From: Methylobacterium sp. UNC378MF
GTDB taxonomy: Bacteria > Pseudomonadota > Alphaproteobacteria > Rhizobiales > Beijerinckiaceae
Length of the DNA stretch: 64,000 nt
Reading direction: 5' to 3'
NCBI RefSeq assembly: GCF_900103195.1
Contig: NZ_FMWU01000010.1
Location: 124,001-188,000 of the forward strand
In this document: one piece after another, positions 35,552 to 43,850 of the stretch
How positions within the stretch are numbered: position 1 is the stretch's first letter
Layout: the number at the start of each line of letters is the position of its first letter
Made by a program: the position numbers and the translations under genes
The notes under the pieces: model-generated
Seen by the model: only the letters and a program-made list of their open reading frames with translations
The model's database searches: none
What the model was told of the DNA's origin: nothing

Positions 35552-37228
35552 TCAGGCCGCCCGGACCGTCGCCAGGAAGTGCTCGACCTCGCTGCCGAGA
35601 TGGGCCGCCTGGCGGGCCATCTCGGAGGCCGAGGCCAGGACCTGCGCGGCGGCCGCGCCGGTCTCCTCTGCGGCGCCCGCGACGCCGCTGACGTTGGCGG
35701 TCACCGACCCGGTCCCGGTCGCCGCCTCGGCGACGTTGCGGACGATCTCCTGAGTGGCCGCACCCTGCTCCTCCACCGCCGCCGCGATGGAGTTGGCCAT
35801 GCCGCTGATCTCGCGGATGCGGCCGGCGATGCCGTCGATGGCCTGGACAGCCTGACCGGTCGAGCCCTGGATCTGCGCGATCTGCGCCGAGATCTCGGCC
35901 GTGGCCTTGGCGGTCTGGTCGGCCAGCGCCTTCACCTCGGTTGCGACCACCGCGAAGCCGCGGCCGGCGGTGCCCGCGCGCGCGGCCTCGATCGTGGCGT
36001 TCAGCGCCAGCAGGTTGGTCTGGCTGGCGATCGCCGAGATCAGGTCCACCACCTCGCCGACCCGGCGCGCGCCGGTGCTCAAGGCCTGGACGAGGTCGGC
36101 CGTGGCGGCCGCCTCGCGGACGGCGGCCTGCGCCAGATCCGCGGAGGAGCCGACCTGACGGCCGATCTCGTTGACCGAAGAGCCGAGCTCCTCGGCCGCC
36201 GCCGCGACCGTGGTCACGTTGGTGGAGGCCTCCTCGGCGGCCGCCGCTGCGCTGGTCGACTGGCCGGCCGTCTGCGTCGCCGTCGCGGTGAGGCTCTGGG
36301 CCGTGGCCTGAAGCTGCGTCGCCGCCGACGTCACCGAGCCGACGATGCCGCCGATGGCGGATTCGAACCGGTCGGCGAGCTCGCGCGTCGCCTGCCGGCG
36401 CTGCGCCTCGGCGCCGGCCCGGGCCTGCGCGGTCTCGGCCTCCAGGGCGCGGGTGTGCAGCAGGTTCTCCCGGAAGACCGCGACGGTCGCCGACATGGCG
36501 CCGATCTCGTCCCGCCGCGCCGCGTAGGGAATCTCGGCCTGCGCGTCGCCGTCGGCGAGGCGCCGCATGGACAGCGTCATACGGGCGAGCGGCCGCGACA
36601 CGCCCGTGAAGGCGTACAGCATGGCGCCCAGCGCGATGACGAGGCTGGCGAGCAGGCTCACGATGGTGGTCCGGACCGCGTCGGCCTGGCTGTCGCGAGC
36701 CGTACGCCCGGCGGCCTCGCCGGTCTTGATGTTCAGGTCGGCGAGCGCGCGGGTCGCGGTCGAGGCCGCGAGGTAGTTGGCGTTCATCGGCCCGCGGAAA
36801 TAAGCGAGCGCCTGATCGTGCTGATCGGCCGGGAAGGCGCGCAGACGAGTCCAGTCGGTCTGCTGCACCGCAAGCTTGGCGAGCAGGTCGTCGTAGATCG
36901 CCTGCTCCTCCTTCGATGCCACCAGACTGCGGTAGGCCTCGGCCTTCGCCTGGCGGTTCCGCATCATCTCGTCCGCATTCTTCAGGCTGGTTTCGCGCTC
37001 GGCGTCAGTATCCGCCGTCACGTAGCGGAACTGCCACAGTCTCGCGCGCATCACGAGGGCGTTGATCGTCTGAGCCTCGTTGATCGACGGCACGGCGTTG
37101 TCGATCAGCTCCGCAAGTCGCTGGTCGACCAACTGCATCTTGTAGAGGGTCACGCCACCCTGAACCATCGCCGTCAGGAGCAGGAGGGCGAAGAGGCCGC
37201 TGAGTTTCGCTTTGAGACTGAGACGCAT
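35552..37228 (-). CDS. Methyl-accepting chemotaxis protein
   Basis: A 558-residue chemoreceptor. N-terminal membrane segment (about 9-30), a helical periplasmic four-helix-bundle-like sensor (about 31-185), second membrane segment (about 188-212), HAMP (about 213-265), and a cytoplasmic signalling domain with the conserved hairpin tip [41 protein letters not shown] (seen in parts). ATG 37228 gives the usual [16 protein letters not shown] start; the upstream in-frame start at 37291 is less likely. The ligand is unknown. It lies between jetB and jetC on the opposite strand. Confidence 0.92.
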   Translation of the reverse strand: MRLSLKAKLSGLFALLLLTAMVQGGVTLYKMQLVDQRLAELIDNAVPSINEAQTINALVMRARLWQFRYVTADTDAERETSLKNADEMMRNRQAKAEAYRSLVASKEEQAIYDDLLAKLAVQQTDWTRLRAFPADQHDQALAYFRGPMNANYLAASTATRALADLNIKTGEAAGRTARDSQADAVRTTIVSLLASLVIALGAMLYAFTGVSRPLARMTLSMRRLADGDAQAEIPYAARRDEIGAMSATVAVFRENLLHTRALEAETAQARAGAEAQRRQATRELADRFESAIGGIVGSVTSAATQLQATAQSLTATATQTAGQSTSAAAAAEEASTNVTTVAAAAEELGSSVNEIGRQVGSSADLAQAAVREAAATADLVQALSTGARRVGEVVDLISAIASQTNLLALNATIEAARAGTAGRGFAVVATEVKALADQTAKATAEISAQIAQIQGSTGQAVQAIDGIAGRIREISGMANSIAAAVEEQGAATQEIVRNVAEAATGTGSVTANVSGVAGAAEETGAAAAQVLASASEMARQAAHLGSEVEHFLATVRAA

Positions 37229-37403
37229 CGGTATTTCCGGTCGTGCGGACGAGACCGGAACGGCATGAACAGGTTGTGCTAACAGGGTCATAACCTGTGG
37301 TGGAATCGGGCTTCAGGGCTGCGCGTGTGTCGGCTTGCATACGCGGCCGAGTCCGGCCAACTGGGCCGATCATTCTCCGCCACCGGCCCGGCTCACCGAC
37401 ATC

Positions 37404-40400
37404 GTGTACGTCCTCACCGACATCGCTATCTCGAATTGGTACCTGATCCGCCGCGAGCAGATTCGCCTGCGCGGCGCCGCGGCGCTGGTCGGGCCGACCG
37501 GGGCCGGGAAATCGACGATCTTCGACGCGGTCGGCACGGTGCTGGCCGGCAACAATGCCAGCCGCCTCGCCCTCAACGCCTCGGCCTCCGGCCGCAGCGC
37601 CCGCACCGTGCGCGATTACTGCCTGGGCTGGATCAGCGACCCTGCGGAAGGCGGCCGCCCGACACGAGAATCCTGCGAGACCGTGCTGGTCCTGGTCTTC
37701 GAGAACCCCGATTCCGGGCGCGTGGTCTCGGTCGGCCTCGCCCTGGCGGCCCGAGCGGCGGAGCCGAAGGAGACGGTACTGTCGCGCTTCATCGCGGTCG
37801 GACACCGGTTCGAGGTGTCCGACTACGCCCGCACCGCCCCCGGCGGCACCTACACGGCGCCCTGGAGCGAGATCGCCGCCGACCTGCGCGCCCGCGCGTC
37901 GAGCTTCACCGAGTATCGGACCTCCGGCGAGCGCTTCACGGCCGACGTGCTCGCCACCCTGCGCGAGGGCGCGCCGGCGCCGGAGCCGCGCCACTTCCTG
38001 CGCAGCTTCGCCAACGCGGTGGCGTTCAAGCCGATCTTCGACACAAGCGCCTTCGTGCGCGCCTTCGTTCTCGACCCGGAGCCCCTCGACGTCGAGCGCG
38101 TGCGCCACTCCATCGCCAACTGGCGGCGCCTCCTGGAGACCATCGCCGAGCTGGAGAGCCGGCTCGGGCGCCTGCGGCGCCTGCGCGACCGCTACGAGGC
38201 CTGGGGCGAGGCGGTCCTCGCCGCCGCGACCCACGAGTTGCGCGCGGCCAGCGCCGAGCTGCGCCGCCGCAGCCTCGACCTCATCGCCGTCCGGAGCCGG
38301 CTCCGGGAGGGCGCCGACACCCTGCGCATCGCCCGCGAGCGGGTCGCGGCGAGCCGCGGCTACGTCCGCGAGATCGACGGCGAGATCGCCGAGAAGAAGG
38401 CGCTGGCCGCCGCGAGCGCCGCCGAGGGTCGGCTCGCCGCCTCGACGCTCGGCCTGTCCATGCTGGAGCGGGACCGCAAGGAGCTGATCGGCCGGATCGG
38501 CGACCTCGTCGCCCTCGTCGGGCAGATGGCCAAGCTCCAGCCGGTCGCCCCGATCCTGCGCCAGAGCTGCCCGCAGGCGGCCCGCCTCGCCGAGGCCTGC
38601 GCCCGGGCGGGCCTGCGCCGGGAATCCTCCCCCGAGGAGATCCTGCGCCCCGAGGGGCCGCTGGCCGAGCTGGCCGACGGCCTCGCGCGCCTCCCCGATT
38701 TCGACGAAGCCCTGGAGCGGGCCGCCGAGGACGCGGCGCTGAAGGCCCGCGCCCAGGAGAGCGAGGCCGAGCGCACGGCCCCCCGCACCGGCGGCGGTCC
38801 GGCGGCGCGCCTGTCCTCCGACACCGTGGCGTTCCGCGGCGAGCTGGAGCGGCGCGGCATCGACGCGCTGCCGATCTGCGAGCTGGCCGAGATCGTCGAC
38901 CCGACCTGGGGGCCGGCCCTCGAGGGCCTGCTCGGGCGCGCCCGCGAGGCTCTCGTGGTCGCCCCGGACCGGCTGAACGAGGCGCTCGGCGTGCTGCAGT
39001 CGGGCCGCGACCGCTTCAGCCGCTGCATCCTGGTCAAGACCACCGACACCGCCAAGCAGCGGTCGCGCCGCTACGACGACGGGCCGCTGACCGTGATCGA
39101 GACCAGCGACCCCCACGCGGAGGCCTTCCTCGGCGTGCGGCTCGGCGGCTACGACCTCGCCCGGGACGATGCCGAACTGGCGCGCCTGTCCCGGGCCGTG
39201 GCGCCGAGCGGCCGGACCACGGCCGGCATGGCCTATACGGTGACCCGCAGCGTCGACCTGCTGATGACCCGTGGCCATCGCGGGCCGACCGCCGACAGCC
39301 GCCGCGCGCACGAGATCGCCGCAGCGGAGGCGCGGCGCCTGCGCGGCGAGGCCGCGGTCCTGCGCGAGGCCGCCCGGACGGCCGCGGCGATCCGGGCCCG
39401 CGTTGCCCGGGGCCTCGACGACGTGGAGGCCCTGCGGGCCGAGCTCGACGGGCTGGAGGGACGGCGGCGCACGCTGCAGACCGAGCGGGAGGGCATCGAG
39501 AAGCGCGATACGGCCGGGCTCACCGCCGAGATCGCCGCGCTGACCACCGAGCGGGTCGGCTACCTGCGGGAATTGTCGGAGGAGCTGGAGCCCAAGCTCG
39601 ACCGCCTGCTCGCCGACGAGGCGGCCCTGCGCGCCCGGATGGGGCCCGTGCGCGAGGCCGTCCGCGCCGCCCTGTCCGCCCGCCGCGCGGCCCTGCGCCA
39701 GCTGAGCGCGGGCGACGCGGCGCGGGTGCGCCTTGCCCGGGCCGAGCCCTTCGACCTCGGCGTGGTCGCCGAGGCGCGGCGGGCGCTCGCCGGCCTCGAC
39801 GCCAAGGCGGCCGGGTCGCGGGTGAGCGCCGAGCGCGGCCTCGCCCGGGATTCCGCCGAGGCCGCCCGCTCGCACGGGCGAATCGCGGAGCGCGAGCTGG
39901 CGGAGGCCTGCGCAGCCTGGCGAGTGGAAAACCCGCTCGCCTCCGGGGACGCGCCGGCGATCGACGGCTTCGCCTGGGTGCGGCGAGAATACGAGGCGGT
40001 GGAGGGGCACGAGCTGCGCCGCTACCGGGCGCAGGCGGAGCGGGCCGAGTCCGAGATGCGCCGCCTCATGACCGAGGACCTGCTGACGCGCCTCGCCGAC
40101 CGGTTCGAGCGGGTCCATGCCCGGCTCGCGGCCCTGAACGAGCGGCTCTCGGCCCGCAGCTTCACCGGCCAGACCTACGCGTTCGAGGCGGCGGTGGATC
40201 GCCGCTACGCCGCCGTCCACGCGCTCGCCACCGAGACCGCCCGCTCGCCCGAGGCCGCGCAGGCGCTGCTCGCCGGCGAGGCCGAGGGGCCGATGGCGGC
40301 CGCGCTGGAGGAGATCACCGCCCTGATCGCCGGCGAGGAGGACGCGGCGCGGCTCGCCGATTACCGCAACTACTTCGTGTACGAGATCGGCATGCGCGAC

Positions 40401-40841
40401 CGGGCGGGCAACCGCACCACGATGTCGGCCCGGGCGCTGCGCGGCTCCGGCGGCGAGGCGCAGGCGCCGTTCTACGTGGCGATCGCCGCGTCGCTCGCCA
40501 GCGCCTACTATCCGGGCGACCGGCCGGGCGACGAGAATCCGGGCTTGGGCCTATGCCTGCTCGACGAGGCGTTCTCGAAGCTCGACGTGCGCAACAGCCA
40601 GGCGCTGGTCGATCTCTACCGCGCCTGGGGGCTGCAGCTCCTGATCGCCGCCCCCGAGGACAAGCGCACGACGCTGACCGAGGTGATGGACACGATCGTG
40701 ACGGTCTACAAGAGCCCGGATCTGACCTCGGTGCGGATCGAGGCCGAGCACCCCCTCGAGGCGGCCCGGCGGGCGCTGCACGCGATCAACCCCGACCAGA
40801 TCGGGATCGAGGGCTTTCGCCAGTCGGACGCGGCGGAATGA
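37404..40841 (+). CDS. jetC: JetC-like SMC/MukB-type ATPase of a Wadjet/MksBEF-type condensin
   Basis: A 1145-residue ATPase. N-terminal head: MYVLTDIAISNWYLIRREQIRLRG and Walker A GPTGAGKST at 30-38. A long central region (about 230-930) rich in Ala, Glu, Arg and Leu forms the coiled-coil arms. C-terminal head (about 1000-1145): SARALRGSGGEAQAPFYVAIAASLAS (signature motif) and Walker B GLCLLDEAFSKLD. This is the layout of MukB/MksB/JetC. A GTG at 37404 gives the family-like start; a TTG at 37335 would add 23 residues. It is separated from jetA-jetB by the inverted chemoreceptor and followed by no JetD. Confidence 0.78.
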   Translation: MYVLTDIAISNWYLIRREQIRLRGAAALVGPTGAGKSTIFDAVGTVLAGNNASRLALNASASGRSARTVRDYCLGWISDPAEGGRPTRESCETVLVLVFENPDSGRVVSVGLALAARAAEPKETVLSRFIAVGHRFEVSDYARTAPGGTYTAPWSEIAADLRARASSFTEYRTSGERFTADVLATLREGAPAPEPRHFLRSFANAVAFKPIFDTSAFVRAFVLDPEPLDVERVRHSIANWRRLLETIAELESRLGRLRRLRDRYEAWGEAVLAAATHELRAASAELRRRSLDLIAVRSRLREGADTLRIARERVAASRGYVREIDGEIAEKKALAAASAAEGRLAASTLGLSMLERDRKELIGRIGDLVALVGQMAKLQPVAPILRQSCPQAARLAEACARAGLRRESSPEEILRPEGPLAELADGLARLPDFDEALERAAEDAALKARAQESEAERTAPRTGGGPAARLSSDTVAFRGELERRGIDALPICELAEIVDPTWGPALEGLLGRAREALVVAPDRLNEALGVLQSGRDRFSRCILVKTTDTAKQRSRRYDDGPLTVIETSDPHAEAFLGVRLGGYDLARDDAELARLSRAVAPSGRTTAGMAYTVTRSVDLLMTRGHRGPTADSRRAHEIAAAEARRLRGEAAVLREAARTAAAIRARVARGLDDVEALRAELDGLEGRRRTLQTEREGIEKRDTAGLTAEIAALTTERVGYLRELSEELEPKLDRLLADEAALRARMGPVREAVRAALSARRAALRQLSAGDAARVRLARAEPFDLGVVAEARRALAGLDAKAAGSRVSAERGLARDSAEAARSHGRIAERELAEACAAWRVENPLASGDAPAIDGFAWVRREYEAVEGHELRRYRAQAERAESEMRRLMTEDLLTRLADRFERVHARLAALNERLSARSFTGQTYAFEAAVDRRYAAVHALATETARSPEAAQALLAGEAEGPMAAALEEITALIAGEEDAARLADYRNYFVYEIGMRDRAGNRTTMSARALRGSGGEAQAPFYVAIAASLASAYYPGDRPGDENPGLGLCLLDEAFSKLDVRNSQALVDLYRAWGLQLLIAAPEDKRTTLTEVMDTIVTVYKSPDLTSVRIEAEHPLEAARRALHAINPDQIGIEGFRQSDAAE

Positions 40842-40937
40842 GGTCTCGACGTGAGGGACAAGCGCGAGGCCGCGGGGCACCGGGGCGGGGCTTTGCGCCG
40901 CCGTCCCCGGTATCCCCGTTCATCGGGTGAGCGACCG

Positions 40938-41153
40938 TCAGTTCAGGTAGGTGCGGATCCAGTTCGGCGAGAGGATCTCGCCCTCCTCCGTGATGATCCA
41001 GGGCTGCTTGGCCGGGTCGGTCAAGGCGCCGGCCGCGGCGGCGATTGCCTCGCGCAGGGTATCGTAGCGCTCGGGCTGCGCAAGCGGGGCGCTCGCCGGG
41101 GCCGTGCGCCAGATCGTCAGATCCGCGGGCCGTTCCAGAGCTTCGGTTTCCAT
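40938..41153 (-). CDS. Small hypothetical protein downstream of jetC
   Basis: A 71-residue protein on the opposite strand (METEALERPADLTIWRTAPA ... AQPERYDTLREAIAAAAGALTDPAKQPWIITEEGEILSPNWIRTYLN, seen in parts). It ends with a compact beta-like segment PWIITEEGEILSPNWIRTYL and has no signal or membrane segment. Codon pattern and clean reading support a real gene; I do not recognise a family. It is convergent with jetC (96-nt gap) and occupies the place where jetD would be expected. A T-rich stretch (CCGTTTTTGACC) lies just upstream. Confidence 0.6.
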   Translation of the reverse strand: METEALERPADLTIWRTAPASAPLAQPERYDTLREAIAAAAGALTDPAKQPWIITEEGEILSPNWIRTYLN

Positions 41154-41567
41154 CGGTACTCGTCCTTCCGAACCGTTTTTGACCGTTCAGATCGCCGCGG
41201 CCGGGCTGAGCCGGGAGGTTGCGGCGATCAAAGGTCTGAGCGTCAATGCAAGCATCTCTGCGGCAGCTTTGCGATCAATTCAGGCGGTTTTCGAAGCCAG
41301 CCTCTCGTGCCGAGGCACGAGAATGAGCGTGTTTCGGTTTTCCATGTCCGTATCGAGCGCGACTGAACTGCCCTGGACTTGCAAGAATTGTGGCTCCTGA
41401 ATGATGACCATTCCGTTAGCCAGTTTGCGCCGGTCGCCGACGTGCGCCAGAACACGTCAGGGGCCTATCGGCGCCCGTGCCCCTCTGTGTTGACGCCCCG
41501 ATCCTGAACGCGCACTTAAGGCTCAGCCCGTCGAGGGCCCGCCTTCGCGCTTCTTTCGGAGACACCC
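41154..41567. other. Intergenic region with a perfect inverted repeat and a possible promoter
   Basis: A 414-nt gap between the divergent 71-residue gene and the protease gene. Contents: lower-GC DNA at about 41220-41420; the perfect 9-bp inverted repeat at 41303-41322 (listed separately); and TTGACG at 41488 followed 17 nt later by a weak CACTTA, a possible promoter for the protease. No gene with coding character was found; open frames at 41104-41400 and 41243-41455 look random. Confidence 0.4.
41303..41322. promoter_or_regulatory. Perfect 20-nt inverted repeat (TCTCGTGCC-GA-GGCACGAGA)
   Basis: Nine perfectly matched base pairs around a two-base centre. The centre is too short for a normal RNA hairpin loop, so a dimeric-protein operator is more likely than a terminator. 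It lies 246 nt before the protease start and 150 nt before the opposite small gene, so which gene it serves is unclear. Confidence 0.35.
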
Positions 41568-42698
41568 GTGCCGGATCGCACCGTGCGCATCGTCCTCGCG
41601 GCGGTCCTGGTCCTGCTGGCGCTCTATGTCGCCCAACCCTACTTGCAGCCGCTCCTCTATTCCGCCGACGCGCCTCGGGCGGTGCTGGCCCGCGGCGATT
41701 TGGCGCCGGCTGAGACCTCGACGATCGCGCTGTTCGAGCGGGCGAGCCCGTCCGTCGTTCACGTTTTCGCGCAGGGTGCGGCGCAGAACCGCGATCTGCT
41801 CGACCTCGACGATCAGGGGGGCGAGCAGGGCGGCACACAGACGGGCACCGGCTTCGTCTGGGACGGCGCCGGCCACATCGTCACCAACACCCATGTCGTG
41901 CAGAACGCCGCGCAGAGCGGCGGGTCTGTCTCCGTCCGGCTGAGCGACGGCACGGTGGTCTCCGCGACGTTGGTTGGTTTGGCGCCGTCTTACGATCTCG
42001 CGGTCCTGCAGCTCGGGCGGGTGACGCGCATGCCGCCGCCCCTGGCAATCGGCACCTCGGCGGATCTGAAGGTCGGGCAATCGACCTTCGCCATCGGCAA
42101 TCCGTTCGGCCTCGACCACACCCTGACCACCGGCGTGGTCAGCGCCGTGCGGCGGCGCATGCCGACCAGCGAGGGCCGCGAATTGTCCGGCGTCATCCAG
42201 ACGGATGCGGCGATCAATCCCGGCAATTCCGGCGGACCCCTGCTCGATTCCGCCGGCCGACTGATCGGCGTCAACACCGCCATCGTCTCGCCGTCCGGTG
42301 CCAGCGCGGGGATCGGCTTCGCGATCCCCGTCGACGTGGTGAACCGGATCGTGCCGGAGTTGATCAAGGCCGGCCGGGTGCGCAATCCCGGCATCGGCAT
42401 CATCGCCGCGCAGGAAGCGGCTACCGCGCGCCTCGGCATCGATGGTGTGGTGATCGTGCGGGTGCTGCCCGGCTCGCCCGCCGCGCAGGCCGGACTGCGC
42501 GGCGTCGACCCACAGACCGGCGACATCGGCGATGTGATCGTCGAGGCCAACAATCGTCCGGTCCATCGGCTCGCTGACCTGACGGCAGCCATCGAAGAGG
42601 CCGGCCTCGGTGCCGGTGTGACTCTGAAGGTCGAGCGCGACGGCCGGGTCCGGCAGGTCCGCGTCACCACGGCCGATGTCGCGGAGAACCGGCGATGA
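41568..42698 (+). CDS. DegP/DegQ-like S1C serine protease with one PDZ domain
   Basis: A 376-residue membrane-anchored or periplasmic protease. N-terminal hydrophobic segment about 7-22. Trypsin-like domain: catalytic H109 (TNTHVV), D143 (SYDLAVL) and S221 (NPGNSGGPL), with the FAIGNPFGLDHTLTTGVVSA pattern in parts. One PDZ domain about 275-370 (GVVIVRVLPGSPAAQAGLRG..GDVIVEANNRPV). It degrades or refolds envelope proteins. Start is GTG 41568. The stop codon overlaps the start of the next gene by 4 nt (ATGA). Confidence 0.92.
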   Translation: MPDRTVRIVLAAVLVLLALYVAQPYLQPLLYSADAPRAVLARGDLAPAETSTIALFERASPSVVHVFAQGAAQNRDLLDLDDQGGEQGGTQTGTGFVWDGAGHIVTNTHVVQNAAQSGGSVSVRLSDGTVVSATLVGLAPSYDLAVLQLGRVTRMPPPLAIGTSADLKVGQSTFAIGNPFGLDHTLTTGVVSAVRRRMPTSEGRELSGVIQTDAAINPGNSGGPLLDSAGRLIGVNTAIVSPSGASAGIGFAIPVDVVNRIVPELIKAGRVRNPGIGIIAAQEAATARLGIDGVVIVRVLPGSPAAQAGLRGVDPQTGDIGDVIVEANNRPVHRLADLTAAIEEAGLGAGVTLKVERDGRVRQVRVTTADVAENRR

Positions 42699-42955
42699 GA
42701 CGTCTCCGCCTTGCCCTTCTGCTCATCCTCCCCATCGCGCTGATCGCTGGCGCCGCGCAGGCCGGCGAGCCGCCCACGCGCGCGCGCCTTTGCCAGGACA
42801 ATCTCCCCGAGGGCGTGCGCCTGCCGCCGCAACCCGGCTGCGACGCCGGCACCCGCGCACCGAAGCCGCGCCGGCCGGGCTTCTACGATCTGGGCGACGG
42901 AACGAGCCTCCAGATCGGCGGGAGCGCCTCGGCTACCTACGGCGTGCGGCGCTGA
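42695..42955 (+). CDS. Small exported hypothetical protein
   Basis: An 86-residue protein with a clear signal peptide (1-24: RRLRLALLLILPIALIAG, cleavage near AQA-GE). The mature part has two cysteines (CQDN; PGCDAG), a Pro/Arg-rich middle and ends FYDLGDGTSLQIGGSASATYGVRR (in parts). The two cysteines may form a disulphide. It overlaps the protease stop by 4 nt and precedes the J-domain gene by 3 nt, so it is probably translated in the same unit. No family recognised. Confidence 0.65.
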   Translation: MRRLRLALLLILPIALIAGAAQAGEPPTRARLCQDNLPEGVRLPPQPGCDAGTRAPKPRRPGFYDLGDGTSLQIGGSASATYGVRR

Positions 42956-42958
42956 GCG

Positions 42959-43717
42959 ATGGTGCTGTTCGCCGGCCTGCTCGCCTGCCTGACCCTGTGG
43001 TGGCTGTCCAAGAACGGCGGCCTCGGCCGGCGGCTCAAGCGCGGTCTTGGGGCGGCCCTCGCCGCCGCCCTCGGGGGCGCGCGGCTGCAGACCTTCGGCG
43101 CCTTCGCACTGCTCGCCGCCGGATTTCTGCTCCTGCGCGGCAACTTCGTCCTCGCGGCGCTCCTCGGGCTCAGCGGCGTCTGGTTGATCGAGGGGCAGAC
43201 CGCGATGACCGCACGGCTCCGCCGCTTCATCCGGCCGGGTCCCGGTCAGGGAGCCCGCGACGCTGAGGACCGCCGCTTCCGCACGACTCTGATTGACGCC
43301 CTCCTGCGCCCCGACGGCAGCCTGCGCACCGGCCGGGTCATCGCGGGTCCGGGTGCCGGCACGTGGCTCGACGCCATGCCCACCGGGGCCGTGGTCGAGC
43401 TGCTGCGCCTCTGCCGCCTCCGAGACGCCGCGGGCGCCGCCCTGCTAGAGCCGTATCTCGACCGCAGGTCGCCCGGTTGGCGTGTAGACGCTGAGGGCGA
43501 TCGTGACCCGCGGCCGCGCCGTCCGCCGAACCCAGGGGCGATGACGCAAGAGGAGGCGTACCAGGTCCTGGGGCTTCAGCGCGGGGCGACCGCTGAGGAG
43601 ATCCGGTCGGCCCACCGGTCTCTGATGAAGCGGGCTCACCCCGACCAGGGGGGCAGCGCCGAGCGGGCGGCGCGCGTCAACGCGGCCCGGGACAGGCTTC
43701 TGAACCGACATCGCTGA
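42959..43717 (+). CDS. Membrane J-domain (DnaJ-like) protein
   Basis: A 252-residue protein with hydrophobic segments at about 3-17 and 43-75, a middle region without known motifs, and a C-terminal J domain (about 195-252): EEAYQVLGLQRGATAEEIRSAHRSLMKRAHPDQGGSAERAARVNAARDRLL in parts, with the essential HPD tripeptide. The layout, membrane part plus terminal J domain, resembles Pam18/TIM14-like or DjlA-like co-chaperones that recruit DnaK to the membrane. No DnaK gene is near. Third gene of the protease-small protein-J protein run. Confidence 0.85.
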   Translation: MVLFAGLLACLTLWWLSKNGGLGRRLKRGLGAALAAALGGARLQTFGAFALLAAGFLLLRGNFVLAALLGLSGVWLIEGQTAMTARLRRFIRPGPGQGARDAEDRRFRTTLIDALLRPDGSLRTGRVIAGPGAGTWLDAMPTGAVVELLRLCRLRDAAGAALLEPYLDRRSPGWRVDAEGDRDPRPRRPPNPGAMTQEEAYQVLGLQRGATAEEIRSAHRSLMKRAHPDQGGSAERAARVNAARDRLLNRHR

Positions 43718-43752
43718 ACTCCACGCGCGTTGTCAGAGAGATACCGATTGGC

Positions 43753-43778
43753 GGCCGCGAGCGAACTCAGTCGCGGTC
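43753..43778. terminator. Possible bidirectional terminator hairpin between convergent genes
   Basis: An 8-bp stem (GGCCGCGA with TCGCGGTC, one G-T pair) and 10-nt loop lie between the convergent J-domain gene (ends 43717) and the carboxypeptidase gene (ends 43851). There is no T-run on either side, so Rho-independent termination is doubtful. Confidence 0.25.
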
Positions 43779-43850
43779 CTGTCGTCCACGGGCACGCGGG
43801 TGCGCCCATGATTGTCTTGAGCGAGGTCTCTTAGGGCGCTGCCGGGCGCC

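Noticed and set aside
37005..40220. 1071-codon open frame on the minus strand across jetC
   Set aside because: It is antisense to a protein with clear Walker A, Walker B and signature motifs, is rich in Arg, Gly and Gln, and shows no domain; long shadow frames are expected at this GC content.
40851..41366. Plus-strand frame after jetC considered as a jetD candidate
   Set aside because: It lacks any toprim or DUF2220-like motif, and a better-supported 71-residue gene lies on the other strand over much of it.
41104..41455. Open frames at 41104-41400 (+) and 41243-41455 (-)
   Set aside because: Serine/arginine-rich random-looking translations with no signal, motif or ribosome site; they overlap low-GC intergenic DNA.
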